In this document: positions 51,028-62,597 of the stretch, in pieces
Layout of the letters: every line of letters starts with the position of its first letter
Numbering within the stretch: the stretch's first letter is position 1
Source of the DNA: Ciborinia camelliae
Lineage: Eukaryota; Ascomycota; Leotiomycetes; Helotiales; Sclerotiniaceae
Direction: 5' to 3'
Assembly (NCBI GenBank): GCA_025890175.1
Contig: JANPYM010000003.1
Span: forward strand, 1,399,795 to 1,463,794
Length of the DNA stretch: 64,000 nt
Translations under genes and position numbers: made by a program
The notes under the pieces: model-generated
The model's input: the letters and a program-made list of their open reading frames with translations, nothing else
The model's database searches: none
Told to the model about the DNA's origin: nothing

Positions 51028-52689
51028 CTAGGTGGCCTTCCCCTTCCCCTTCCCTACCACCCCCCTCCTCTTCTCCCAAACCTGCAAATAACTCTCCCCC
51101 AAATGCAAGAATTCCCTCTGTCCCCCCTCCACAAACAAATCCTGCACCACCTTCCATTCCCCCGTCGCCCTATCCCTCAGCTGAACCTTCCAACTCCTCT
51201 TTTCAGATTCCCCCTCTACACTATCCTCTCTCCCTCTCACCGCCTCATGAACAATATTCGCAACTAAATCATACCAAATCGGTTCACCGGGTCTCGCAAA
51301 TTTCATATCCGGCTCGATGTATGGAGACATATCGAGATTGCGTGCGTCGAAAGTGACGATGGTGGGGTTGCGTTCGTCAACGAATTTATTGTGCGAGAAG
51401 CGTTTGATGTGGAAGAGGAGGAAGGGTGGAAGGGGATGGAGGAGTCGGTAGCGTTTACGCATGTTGAGATGTTCTTGGGCTTTGAGACCGTCGTATTTGG
51501 CCAGGATGCTCGTGAGAGGGACTTGGGGAATGATGTTTCGTTCTAATTCATCTTGGAATAATGGCGCCGCGGGTAAATCTAATGTGAGGAGCATGAATCT
51601 ACTCACATCCGTCTTCACATCCGCATCCTCGAATCGTAATCGATCACCAGCATCGGCTTTGGCAGTGATGGCTTGAGATTCGACTTTTAGTTTTCCTTGG
51701 AATATCTTTTGGATTACCGATGAGCCGGGTTTGGTTTTGGACCCTCCGAGGGCGAGATGTAGGTTGTTGAGGAACCAGGAGAGGAAATCGACGGGGTCGG
51801 CTTGCGTGGTTAGGTTGAATTTTTTGTTGGATTTGAGAGAGATTTCTTGAAGAAGTTCGTGAGGAGAAACGTGAGATTTGAAGGCCCTTGGATTCCATAT
51901 CTTTCTGAATAGAATGGACACACGTTTTATGAGTTCCGGCCTATTACTGAAGTTCTCCAATAGGAAGAAATTTCGTAGTGGCGGTACATGGGAAAGTGCT
52001 TGAATTACTACATTGAAATAGTCGTTATCTTTGATGTTGTTCATGCCGACAAACCCCGGTATATATTCTTTGCCAGACAGAGTCCAGGAAGTTTTGGCTT
52101 CACGATCCATAGACATGACCTGCTCCTTCGTGTATGTGGGATCAGACACAAACTTAATGTCGTCCAAACTCTTATTCTTGACCTCGTACCCTTCTGGCAG
52201 AACATACACTTTCTGTGTTTGCATGTTGATGAATACGTGATGGCCTACTTCAAGAGCATGGAAATATGCATGAGACTTTGTTCCTCGCCCCTGATAGTAC
52301 TTTCCACATACTAAGCAAGCGTATACGTTGATGTTGGAAAGGGATATCGAGCAAAGCTTCTCAAAGTCGAAGTCGAGTACATTGCGATTTATGGTATCGA
52401 GGTAGAGATCGTCGTAGCCTTCCATTGGAGCCTTTTCTCGAGGAACCACGACTTGTAAATCTTCATCCTCCATCTCAAGGTCTTCCATCCCATTCTTTAA
52501 ATCCTCCTCGTCCTCGATTTGCACTGATCTAGGCTCTACCGTCCTCAGTCTTTTGGGAGTTGGTTCTGCTTCCAGATGTGCCCCATTGATTGAATTCCCG
52601 TCATCACTTTTCGTACCTGCGATCGCAGAGTCATCATCGCGTTCTTTGCGCTTTCTGGTCGAAAAATCCATGTCTGTGACGCTTCGCAT
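51028..52689 (-). CDS. SAD1: U4/U6.U5 tri-snRNP ubiquitin-hydrolase-like protein (Sad1/USP39)
   Basis: Inactive deubiquitinase-like splicing factor needed for tri-snRNP assembly in the nucleus (family knowledge). Single exon, 553 residues. The N-terminus is Arg/Lys- and acid-rich. A ZnF-UBP domain spans about 103-175, with C113, C125, C128, H140, H144 and H150 in ACLVCGKYYQGRGTKSHAYF and HALEVGHHVFI. A USP fold follows from about 211. The position of the catalytic Cys in active USPs (GLxNLGNTCYMN) reads GMNNIKDNDYFN, i.e. Asp223 instead of Cys, which matches the known loss of activity in this family. FLLFHIKRFSHNKF and the C-terminal YLQVWEKR block are present. The ATG at 52689 is the first of two in frame (MRSVTDMDF), so the protein could also start 6 codons later. 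The length is normal for the family. Confidence 0.95.
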   Translation of the reverse strand: MRSVTDMDFSTRKRKERDDDSAIAGTKSDDGNSINGAHLEAEPTPKRLRTVEPRSVQIEDEEDLKNGMEDLEMEDEDLQVVVPREKAPMEGYDDLYLDTINRNVLDFDFEKLCSISLSNINVYACLVCGKYYQGRGTKSHAYFHALEVGHHVFINMQTQKVYVLPEGYEVKNKSLDDIKFVSDPTYTKEQVMSMDREAKTSWTLSGKEYIPGFVGMNNIKDNDYFNVVIQALSHVPPLRNFFLLENFSNRPELIKRVSILFRKIWNPRAFKSHVSPHELLQEISLKSNKKFNLTTQADPVDFLSWFLNNLHLALGGSKTKPGSSVIQKIFQGKLKVESQAITAKADAGDRLRFEDADVKTDVSRFMLLTLDLPAAPLFQDELERNIIPQVPLTSILAKYDGLKAQEHLNMRKRYRLLHPLPPFLLFHIKRFSHNKFVDERNPTIVTFDARNLDMSPYIEPDMKFARPGEPIWYDLVANIVHEAVRGREDSVEGESEKRSWKVQLRDRATGEWKVVQDLFVEGGQREFLHLGESYLQVWEKRRGVVGKGKGKAT

Positions 52690-53536
52690 GTGTATACTGA
52701 AGATAAATTACTTCCCTACCCTACCAAAAATGTTCGAGGCGACTGGAGATGGAAGTGAACCTCGCTTGTTATTTATTTTCAGCCTTGCGCATCAGTAAAC
52801 TTTTGAGCTTCGAGGCTTGACAGGTAGGTACCGGTAAATTGACAGCACTAGCCACACGTGCCACAGCACTAGCCACAAAAGCCACACACTAAGGCAATCC
52901 ATATGGTAATCCACCGATCGCTAAAAACATCATGCTCACCCCTTAATAGGTACAACAAGCAGTACTGGTTCTGGCATATTAACGAATGGCACTCTCCTCT
53001 AGCTCATGAATACCAGGCTGAAAGGCTTCTTCTCTTCTCTTCAATGACTTGATAATACAATACTTGGTAAAGCTACAAGGTAAGATCAACTAAGGGAGAA
53101 CCATCTTGACCCAATAAAAAGATTAATACCTTTGAGTCTTAGTTCGAGTGAACCTAGAACTCGACGGTGCTCTCAAACTAAAGGGGTCATTTGTGGACTG
53201 ATTTCTCATGAGCATCAAAGAGTACTTAACCGACCAACCGTTCTTTCCATATCATATCACCATGATTACAAACTTGCGTGAAGCAGCTTCACATTTGTCA
53301 GCATTTTCTTGCATTGATCTGTTTGCTCCCAAAAACAGCTGTCAGAGTGCCATTTATAAGCTGTAAGATGTAACCTTAATTGGAAATCAAAATATAAGGA
53401 TGATTTAACTCTCATCTCTCCTATTTTTTTTCCTCGGTTCATTTTGCAACTCTGACATTGCATCTATTTTATTCATATCTGTAGCCTGAGCAACACTGTA
53501 CAATCGGTTTTAGTTCCAATTATAAATTAATTTAGA
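52690..53536. other. SAD1 upstream region with a 21-bp tandem duplication
   Basis: ACAGCACTAGCCACACGTGCC and ACAGCACTAGCCACAAAAGC stand in tandem near 52841-52882; the first contains CACGTG. This lies about 150-190 bp before the SAD1 start, where promoter elements would be expected. Otherwise nothing was recognised. Confidence 0.45.
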
Positions 53537-54808
53537 ATGACCTTTAATAAGATTTTATTCACGGGAGCTACTGGCTATCTGTATGTTCTTCGTTATTGAA
53601 CCATCTATCCAACTCCTAGCTTATCAAATTACAATGGAGGATCTATCATCTCAACCATTCTTGAACAAAATACAGACTTCCTCTCCATTTGAAATACTCA
53701 TTGTCGGTTCTTGTAAGAGGAGAAGAAAAGGCGAAAGTATTTTCCGACAAGGGAATCAAGGCAATTCTTTTCGATTCTTTGGACGATACAGATGTACTTC
53801 GAACAGTCGCTAATGAACATGACGGTATGTTATTTTTCTCTGATCTGGCTGATTGGCACCACTGACATATCAAGTTGTTGTACATACTGCTTCTGGTTTT
53901 CACACTGCAGCAGCAATTGCCTTAGTTTCCGGTCTCAGTGACCGGAAGTAACATACTGGCAATGAGGTTCATTATTTACAGGTATATAAATAATGACGAC
54001 TACTCTAATATGTGCCCAACTAACATGATGCAGATCTCCGGAACTTCCAACTTAGCTGATCAACCCATCTCGGGAGCTTTCTTGGAGGATAGAATCTTTA
54101 GTGATAAAGAGGATATCTTTAAATATGAGAAATTCCGTGAGTCGAAAACGAAATACGCCCAACGAACAACAGACATCTCCGTAACAGAGACCGGCCTTAA
54201 GCTGGCAGTGAAGACTACAATCATTATGGCTCCCGAAATCCATGGCACTGGGTCGGGATGGTTTAATACCCATTACATCCAAGTTCCTGTTGTCATTCGC
54301 TATGATCTTAAGCATGGCCAAGCCGCGTATATTGGCAACGGAATGGGGGTTTGGGATCACGTTCATATCTCGAATGTTTCAAATTTATTTAAATTGTGCA
54401 TTTCCAAGATATTGAGAAGAGAGGAAGTTCCAACTGGTGAAAAGGGCATTATATTTTCTTCGGCGGGGAGATTTACGTGGAAACAATTTGCCGAGTTTGC
54501 TAGCGATGCTTTGTTTAAACGAGGTGCCATTTCTATTGAGGACGCAAAGAGTATCACGCTTGAGGAAGCGCGTGATTGGGGGGGCTGGGGATATCCTTTT
54601 TTTCTGAATTGGGGTACGCTTCAAAGTAAGTCCAACTGCGAATATGAATGAGTATACGAAACGGTATCACAGACTTGGAACTAACGACACAAGTGTTAGC
54701 TCGAGAACAAATGCAGATGTGGGGAGAGATTTAGGATGGATTCCGAAGAAAACGGAACAGGATTTCCGGGATTACTTTGATGAGGTGGTTGCTGGCTTAT
54801 CTGCTTGA
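53537..54808 (+). pseudogene. NAD(P)-binding epimerase/dehydratase-like pseudogene
   Basis: Remnant of a Rossmann-fold NAD(P)-binding protein of the NmrA/epimerase-like type. The nucleotide-binding start MTFNKILFTGATGYL lies at 53537-53580. VLVRGEEKAKVFSDKG and VVVHTASGFHTAAAIALVSG follow, then from 54034 a long exon with VPTGEKGIIFSSAGRFTWK, and a last piece ending in SRTNADVGRDLGWIPKK and TGA at 54806-54808. Lesions: the second intron boundary before GGSII lacks an AG (TTACAA). A frameshift lies between the TILEQNTDF frame and the VLVRGEEK frame (about 53665-53700). An in-frame TAA is at 53949-53951 after LSDRK. The join to the last exon is also out of phase. Introns 53823-53873 and 53982-54033 remain canonical. 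Four independent faults make a working product unlikely. Substrate unknown. Confidence 0.75.
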
Positions 54809-56623
54809 GTCTTGACTCCTGAGAGATGGTATATGAATTGCTGCTGGGTTTTTGGAGAGGCGGGGTTACTGCATACCTAAGTATAGTCACTTAGCTTGCT
54901 GACAATATGAAAATTGAATGGTTTAACAAGCATATTGAATCACGGGCTGAACAAGCCAAATTAATGGAGAAAATAGTGCATGTAGAAATGATCTGGACGA
55001 GGCAATCGACTTTCCAGAGAGGTTGTTGTGTGGAAATGGGGAGGAGGATTAAGGAAGCGCAGTTGGACTGAATGGAATGTTCCTTCTCTTATTCTTTTCT
55101 TGCCTTCTTTTGCCCAGTTTTAGATCATTCGCCCTGTAAACCGAAAAAGGTATATTGACACAACGGATGCGATGGTATTACAAAAGTAAAAAGTCTTCCG
55201 GAATCTTTTCTTCGCGTGGCTAATCTTACTATTTCCAAATCCCAGATTCCAGATCTCTCCTAGAAGTTCTATTGGATGTCAAATCTGTCCTAAACTGCAT
55301 CAATGCCCTCGACATTCAAAATTAGATAAGATATTCGCCCCGCAATCTTAATAATCAAAGTTCCTTGGGAGGGGTTTCTTGCGCAACACTCGATTGTTCC
55401 ACAGATCAAGTGGCATAGTATTAGGAAAGATGTGAAGGTGGCAGATGGCGGAAGATCTTTAAAAATATCTGCAACATCAAGTACCGTAAAAAACCAAACC
55501 TTCGCCTTCATACAAACTTTTCTCCCGTGCAGTATTCGTTTGGCTCCTCTAGACCTTTTCCTGCCGTTTCTCACCGCCACCAAAAGAAAAGCACGAAACC
55601 TCGTGAATGGCTTGGTAGTACTCGAGGAATCATCATATTTGTTTTTCCTCGAGGTTGCCGTTTCTATGGGTTTATTTTCGGCGATGCTGTGTCGTAAAAC
55701 TTCACCAATAATTGTCCCGTGCAAAGAAAAAATTCTCATCTCTCGTCGCTCTTCGGCCGATTTTATACTGCCATCCTGCTATTATCTGTGCTCAAGTCCG
55801 GTCCCGGGCTGATCCAAGGCGGGGGAAAGGAGGGAGAAAAGGAGGGAGAAAAGGAGGTGGTTGAAACTTTGATTAGATTCGTTTGCCAAGAAATACTCGC
55901 TACCTCGGTACGGTACTGCTCAATCAACTTTATGTCATCGTTCTCTCAAAATACCAACTCCTCTCACGTAGCCTTAGGCGTCCTACAAAAATAAAATATC
56001 ACCAGGGATTTTATTCTAGGTCCTACTTTGACATTCATACATTGATTACCTATTCAGAAACAATCTGGCTTTCCATCTATCCATCTACTGTACCATTCTT
56101 CATTGACCTTAGCGAGGTTGGCGCAAGGAAGTGCAGGTGGGTCAAACCTTAAATCCACATCACCACTCGCTAAAATCACGTGTTATATTTAGGGGCTGCG
56201 AGTGTTCGCATACCCCAACTACCTACTCAGGGTTGGCACTGCAAACTGGACAGATGCTGGGATGTAAAGTTCTTCCCCCGTCACGAAATTCAAAATAAAA
56301 GCGAGCTCCAGTATTAGAGTAGATACGTCTGAAATTGTTTCTCGGGCGGAGGGAAACGTGAACGTGAATTCAGCTTGCGTGGGCTCTTTGCTTGTCAATG
56401 TTTTTCCGCTGTTCTGCCGCCAGTTTTGTTTGAATCTTTGGTGGGTGAGAGAAAAGTCATGGAACTGAAATCATTGATTTAATGGATACACTGCAGAACT
56501 TACATCCAGGTTAATTCACACTTCTTGGGGTGTTTGTGGCCTAGAAGTCTTGGCATGGAATCTTGTGTCTACCGGTGCAAATAGACTTCAAACAGCAAAC
56601 CAATAGGGCGGCTATAACGTGTT
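54809..56623. other. Non-coding stretch
   Basis: No supported gene. A GGAGGGAGAAAA repeat lies at 55830-55857. The small frames at 55290-55994 overlap on both strands and have no recognisable family; further decayed gene fragments may be hidden here. Confidence 0.45.
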
Positions 56624-57840
56624 TTATTTCTCAGCACCTTGAAAGAGCTCGTGGTAGAGTAAGAAGCTTTCTAGCACTAATCGATACTTGTATTTTGGAA
56701 AAGCTAGATTACATAAATCTTGTACAATAGCCCCTCGTTTTCTACCACCCCTTGCTTCAGCCCCCCCTATATCCATGCGTTTATTATTTGTACCTGTCAA
56801 AATGAGAGATCGCGCTGAATTGGATCAATGCCTGTTGAGTCCTGGTAGTCGGCCGGCAGGGCTTAAAATGTCTGCCGAACTCGCATTCCTAGTATCCGCG
56901 ACGATGAGGTTGTGCTGTTATATAGCTACCACTTCAAGATTCGCAAGCTAAATGATCTTGCTAGATGTGAAGTGCCCTTGAAGAAACTCCTGCTGTACGC
57001 GACTGAGCTCAGCGTCCAAATTTGTAAAGTTTGTTCTCCAGGCTCCGAAACGTCGAAGTGCCTATATTTGAGATTATTCCCAGAGTCACAGCACTACTTG
57101 ATATTGCTCTGCCTCCTTGAGTTTTTCAGCGTTGCCAAAATTGAAGATATACGCAAGTTCTTGACGCCACAACCCTCGCTGAGATGGCTATGGCATACGA
57201 TCAATGCCAGGGTGTTGGACTTGGAGGGCTTGAATCCGCCGAATATACCCTATCTGTGACAGGATTTCGAAAGAGAGAAGTCCACATTTCGTGTTAAATG
57301 GTGCCAATGCCACTAGATACTGGACTTATGCCTATTCTAATGCTTGGCAAGGTTGAGGTTTGCATTGTCGTAGAATCGTAACTTGTTACTCGGTAAAACG
57401 CGATCGAGAGAGGGTAAACCTTTTCTTAAGTCAGTTCTCTTGAAATTGAAGATGTTGATTCCGATGCTTCGTGCCGTCATCGTCATCACTCGTAAGCTCT
57501 CGCGTGAGACTAAACTGCAGAATAACCTGGGACACGATAGCCTCAATATTACCAAAATCCATAAGATGCGCATGAACAAAAGAATCAAATCGTCCGTACT
57601 TCTCTTCCGGATGGCTGCTGTGCATCCGGGTCCATAACCTGTAGAATTCCATGTTTCGAATAATCTCAAAGACTTGCCAGGCATTAGAATAGGCATTTTA
57701 CTGTCTCGGCAGGGTCTACAAAAACGGCGGTACTTATCTTCGAATACTACAATGGTATGGTGGGTTGGAAACTTCCAGTAGCAAATTCTTAGCCATCTCA
57801 GATAGGAGTATACTATCATCGCAATGGAAATATTGCTATG
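56624..57840 (-). pseudogene. Decayed protein-coding gene readable through more than ten C-to-T-type stop codons
   Basis: On the minus strand a single frame (codon low ends at coordinate 2 modulo 3) can be followed from about 57840 to a last stop at 56624-56626, some 400 codons, with no frameshift. Protein-like text appears between stops: SEMAKNLLLEVSNPPYH, EFYRLWTRMHSSHPEEKYG, FDSFVHAHLMDFGN, ELAYIFNFGNAEKLKEAEQY, FTNLDAELSRVQQEFLQGH. Internal stops (for example at 57698-57700, 57716-57718 and 57734-57736, and more between 57410 and 56830) are TAA, TAG or TGA. Nearly all can come from CAA, CAG or CGA by one C-to-T change, the expected trace of RIP or cytosine deamination. The family was not recognised; the helical charged composition suggests a cytosolic fungal protein. 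The original start is not clear. Confidence 0.65.
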
Positions 57841-59214
57841 TCTAAGGAGGCAGCACAACATTCAGGCTGAATCAAAACCTCGATCAGACGGTATGTTACG
57901 AGCCTGAAAATGATCTCGATCACAAACATCCACATAAGAATTTAGGTATTTCTAAGCCAGTAAAGTTTTAGCAATTTCAAAGCTGCAGATACAAGTATGG
58001 AATCCGCATACACTTTTCTTAAAGCCTATTAGCCAGTCATATTGAAGCACTAGAGCATGCGCTAATTCTACCCAATCATACATGGTGGTATATCCATTAC
58101 AATAATATCAAAATTGAATGTTGGCACAGTTATTATTAATACCTACCTCCTATTCTAAATTTTCATTCGAAGATCCTGATATACAAAATAAAGGTGCATC
58201 AGAACATGGGTAACGTACGTATACTCTAATTTTGGAAACACCCCAAACTGGAAAGCTTTTATCGGGTGGTCCATTCACCATAGCTGCTATGTCGTACTCT
58301 GTTGGTTACTGTACCCCAGAGTCTAGACTATGGATCCATGCTATACTATCGCATTCCTACTGGGCGAACTTAAAATTGAGGAAGAAGTTGGAAGCCGAGG
58401 AATTTGAAATAAAATTTGGCGATTTTTAAGATTGGTAATGTAAGATTGAAGTGCGGGAGGGGGTGGGGTATGTGGGGAAATGCTAAAGTGTAGAGTTGAC
58501 CGCAGGTGATACAGGAATTCTGACTTGTTTGTGAGTTTGATGATGTGACATAACTTGACTAATAAATGAATGTAGTGAGGGGGTGGGGGGCAGTGCTTCA
58601 ACTTTCAAGAATATTGGAATAACTTCTAAGCTCTGCCGTCCCAAAGGAAATTGTAGAAAAGTAGGTACGTTACCGTACGTAATAAAAAGATCCACAAATA
58701 TCAGGTTCGAGTGAAAGTTGTAAATTTGAAGTTGCTTAGCTGTATCCTATAGGAGCCTCAAGCCCAGAGAAATTTCGTGATGAATGCGAAGCTAGACTGT
58801 TCTAGATTAATAAATGGAAAACCTTGGATTACCTACTAGGCCAGGTGGGTATTTCAGGACATCACAAATATCCATGGATGCATACACAGATGATTGTCAT
58901 CCCAAGATGACGGCAGTACTTCGGTTCATGTAAAAAATGAAATGACTCAAGGTTGCCGTAGATACTTGAAAGTGAAGTTGTTGATTGTTTAAAAACCCCC
59001 ACACTAAAATATATTCACCACGCGACGATGACCATAACATCAACAATCTTTTGCACAGCCTTGCCACTAAAGCTGAACTGAACCGTAGATTCACCTTGAA
59101 TCTCACTAGTGCGCAAAAATCAAAATTCTACTTGAGAGCTTCTAATCTCTGACCCTTCCATCAATCTTACAACTCAAAAAATCCAGTAACGAACAACACT
59201 TTCTCTCATACCAA
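57841..59214. other. Non-coding stretch
   Basis: No gene recognised. It may contain the lost 5' end of the minus-strand pseudogene (57841-57960) and the promoter of the gene at 59751. Confidence 0.5.
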
Positions 59215-59530
59215 GTTTTCTCAGACAACATCAAGCATTGTAACTTCTTCAAACGTCTTCAAGTTTACAATTCTAAACAACCCATCAGAACCAAACGCAG
59301 ACCTTGTCTTGTACCAAATCTTTTGATTCTTTTCAGAAAATATCAGGAATTGTATCTTTTGCCATCCCTCTCGTTATTTTACAATTTCAAACAATTCATC
59401 GGTACCAAACGCAAACTGCGTCTCTTGCCAATTATTTTCAGAAAACGTCAGAAATTGAATTTTTGCCATACCTTTATCTTGCAATTCCAGACAACTCGTT
59501 ACCAAAAGAAAACTTCATTCCTGCTAATAC
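59215..59530 (+). repeat. Three diverged tandem repeats (period about 104-115 bp) in the leader region
   Basis: Landmarks recur in order in each copy: TTTTCAGAAAAT-like start (59215, about 59330, about 59434), a GAATTG/CATTG block, TTGCCAT, ACAATTC-like, ACAA(T/C)TC and ACCAAACGCA-type ends. Copies differ by many substitutions, so the duplications are older than the 113-bp one downstream. Confidence 0.65.
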
Positions 59531-59670
59531 TTCACGAGTTTTCTCTATCTGCCACACCACCCCTTTTCCATCAACCCTTCTTTGTCTACAATACCTTTTT
59601 TGTCAACCCTTCTCTTCGAAGTATCATACCTTTCCCAGTTTCTAACTGAAACCTACAAATAATCACGGAG

Positions 59671-59896
59671 AGTAAGTTTCTCGATCTATCCCACGGTTGC
59701 GTGCTGTTTATTGCGCACTTTACTGATTAATGCCATCAATAGATACAAAAATGGCGTTTAACTTTGGAGAAACCATGCCACAAAGTAAGTTTCTCAATCT
59801 ATCTCACGTTGGCGTGCTGTTTATTGCGCACTTTGCTGATTAATCTCATCAATAGATGCAAATAATATCGCGTTTACCTTTGGAGAGGCCCTTCCC
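59671..59896 (+). repeat. 113-bp tandem duplication carrying an intron plus exon start
   Basis: AGTAAGTTTCTC(G/A)ATCTATC begins at 59671 and again at 59784. Both copies run through GCGTGCTGTTTATTGCGCAC, CTGATTAAT and CATCAATAG into an exon encoding MAFNFGETMP (first) or IAFTFGEALP (second). Both introns are 71 nt. Confidence 0.9.
59672..59742 (+). other. Predicted 5'-leader intron (71 nt)
   Basis: GTAAGT donor at 59672 and CATCAATAG acceptor ending at 59742, with a CTGATTAAT branch-like site, ending 8 nt before the ATG at 59751. It is the duplicate of coding intron 59785-59855. Confidence 0.65.
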
Positions 59897-62317
59897 GCAA
59901 ACCGCTTCAAACAAGGTAAGAAAAAACCCATTCCTTCAAAGTTCTCTTTGAGCGAGCAGTTCGATATCAAGCAAGCTGCCGAAAAAGTAACTAAGTTTTT
60001 CACAGATACCGACATGGCTGATACTGTTGGTTCTGGTACAACGGGTATGTCTTTGATTCTTCCACATAGCATGGCATTGTGCTAATTTATTCTAGTTTTC
60101 GGTGGTAGTGGTGGCAACGCAAATGCCAATACGTTCCAATTTGACATGCCAAACCTCCCTACAATCTCCACAGGACCAGTTTTGGATGACGAGACCAGGG
60201 ACAGGGTCGCTGACCTCCACCAGATGGTCAATATTCTAACCGCCGAGAATAAGGGGCTGGAGAAGCAGGCAGTCATTGGCTCCAATGAGCTGGAGAACGC
60301 CAAAACTCAGCTCAAGGATCTGAAGGAGTACAAGGTAGCGGCGGAAAACGTAAAGGGAGAACTTCTGCGCTCACTCGAGCAAGCCAAAGCCGAAATCGAG
60401 CGTCAGAGGAATCAAGCTTCCAAGGACGATTACGAAGCCAACCGGATAAAGTTGCTATCCGAACAATCCGCGAAGGACGCCGGCAACTTCAAATTGTTGA
60501 ATTGTCACCTCACTCAAAAAATCAAGAATTTGGAACGTGAGTTGGTGGAGTTGAAAACAAACAGGACGGCTCTACAAGGAAATGAATACAACGACGAAGC
60601 CCTCTCCTCACAAACCTACAATGCGCTTGAAAGTCAGTTGGCAGAGACGTTGCGGAGCACTCAAGAAGAACTCGCGACCTGGAAACAAAAGGAGCAAAAG
60701 GCTCTAGAAGCCTTCAACTCAGGTCTAGAGTACCAGGTTTCCATTGATGTTCAGAATGCTGAGCTCCAGCAGCGAGTAAAAGCATTACTTGCGGAGGGAC
60801 AAGTTGTGTCAAATCAACTTGCTGAGGCTGGAAATAAACTCCGAGACGCCAATGCTGAGAGCGCTCGAGCTGTTAGTGAGTACAGACACCTCCTGGCGCT
60901 TGTGGAGCAAGAGAAACCACGTTTTCAGCAGCTGGAGATGGATGCTAGCCAAGCCAATGGCCTCCGCCAGGAGAATCAGAGCCTTCGACAGCAGTTGGAG
61001 GATGCCACGGCCAAGCTGGCACCCACCAGCAATGCTACCTTTGACCTTGAGCAGCAAACCCGGCTCCAAGCACAGATCAAAGCCCTTGAAGATCGTAATT
61101 CTGAGCTCATGGCCATCCACAAGGCCAATGTGGATGAGCTTCAGTCTGCTCATAAGGCTGAGGTTGATGCTATTAACGCCAGTCTCAAAGAAAGAGCTGA
61201 TGATGTTGAAACGGCGACAATTAGAAACAAATCTCTCTTGAAAGAAAACGAGAAATTTTCCGAGGATCTGGTGGCTTTGAACAACAAGCTGTCCGAAGCA
61301 GAAGGTTTAGCTGCCATCGATAGTTTTTCTATCTCCTCATATCAGGAAGAAATCAGAACCCTTCTGGGTGAGAATACTTCCCTGCAAAGCCGCCTGGACA
61401 CTGTTAAACAATCCAGCATCGAAATTAAGGAAGAGGTAACCTCCCTCCGTGCCAACTTTAAGGGCCTGACTGGCCACTTGAAGTTGGCACGTGAGATTTT
61501 AAGAAATTTTGCATCAACTTCGAAGTCCGCAGATGAGAGAATTGCAACTTTAGAGAAGGAGCTGGCGGAGGCTCATCGTCGCAAGGCGGTGGCCGTTTCA
61601 TCCCGCCACGTCTCTCGTGTGGTTGTTCGGGAACAACCCCCATGCAAATGCCTTGAATTGGAGGCAAATTTAGCACGTGCCGAAGCTTTGTCAAAGTTAG
61701 AGTTAGAATATCTTCAATTCGCAACTCGGTATGGAATGAAGTCTGAGATGGTGAGCTCTGGATGCCAAGTCGACGAGACCAAGACGGGTACAGGTCCCGA
61801 ACCTGCACCTGCCTCGTCCGATTCAGCCACTGTCAGCACCGGGGTTCAGACTATTGACGATCCAGCCTCAGTCGAAGTTCCTGTTCCTGAGGAGATTATC
61901 CCAGTTTCGGTTGTGGCCCGCAACCGAACTCGGAAATCTACGTCGGTCTTTTCCCGTGTTTGTATCTTCTTCCTCCTTGTTGTCTCTATCTCCCTCTTTG
62001 CCGTATCTTTTAAAGATACTGCTACTTCCGGCCCAGTTGCTCTAATTGATATGAAACCATTCGTGGCGGCACAAACCCAATTCCCCATCATGGCACCACC
62101 TTCACCAATTGAGGAGTCTCCCGTGGATACGGTGGTGACAGCTTCAGTAGAAGAGCCTACTTCTACTGGGGTTTCCACCGTTCCTTCATGGGAAGGCGCC
62201 AAGGAGGTTCTGCATCCTGGGACAATTGTGCGCTTCGTTGGCAGAAGAATGTGGAACGCCTTCAAAGCCGTGATCTACTATCATGTTGTGAATATTTTCA
62301 CACTTGAAGATTACTAG
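59751..62317 (+). CDS. Long coiled-coil protein with one C-terminal membrane helix, uncharacterised
   Basis: Three exons (59751-59784, 59856-60044, 60096-62317; introns 59785-59855 and 60045-60095) encode 814 residues. The N-terminus carries a duplicated short motif, MAFNFGETMP and IAFTFGEALP, and a related FQFDMPNLP after the third exon begins. From about residue 105 to 600 the sequence is a nearly continuous heptad-rich coiled coil (for example LHQMVNILTAENKGLEKQA, LENAKTQLKDLKEYK, LRQENQSLRQQLEDATAKL). A CKC pair follows at PPCKCLELEANL. A single membrane helix, VFSRVCIFFLLVVSISLFAV, lies about residues 692-713, leaving a 101-residue C-terminal part with a further amphipathic segment (FKAVIYYHVVNIF). 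This layout resembles golgin- or nuclear-envelope-type tethers, but no family is recognised, so function is open. Tandem duplications surround the gene. Confidence 0.85.
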
Positions 62318-62597
62318 ATCCACCAGGCTTTGACAATGTCTCACTGTCGCACCATGCTCGCTTTTTAAGCCAATGGTACAGTCCAAGACGCGTCTTCACA
62401 GCATTCTGTCGGTCAAATACTTTTGGTTTCATCTCTACCCTTTTCCTCCGGTGGCCCAGGCTTGAAGGTTGTTCCCCTCGTCGTCTTTCTCTCGCGACTG
62501 GATCCCACTTCTGCCTTGCTTTCCATCCAACCTATCCGAAGGCTTTTCGACAACGATTGTTAATCGACATATCTCCTTGAGGATGAACTGATATTAA
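62318..62597. other. 3' flank of the coiled-coil gene
   Basis: Short non-coding spacer. Its last part (ATATCTCCTTGAGGATGAACT) resembles the linkers between the structured repeats, so the array may start here. Confidence 0.5.

Noticed and set aside
57337..57861. 174-codon minus-strand frame
   Set aside because: It is in a different phase from the protein-like text of the decayed gene at 56624-57840 and is most likely its shadow.
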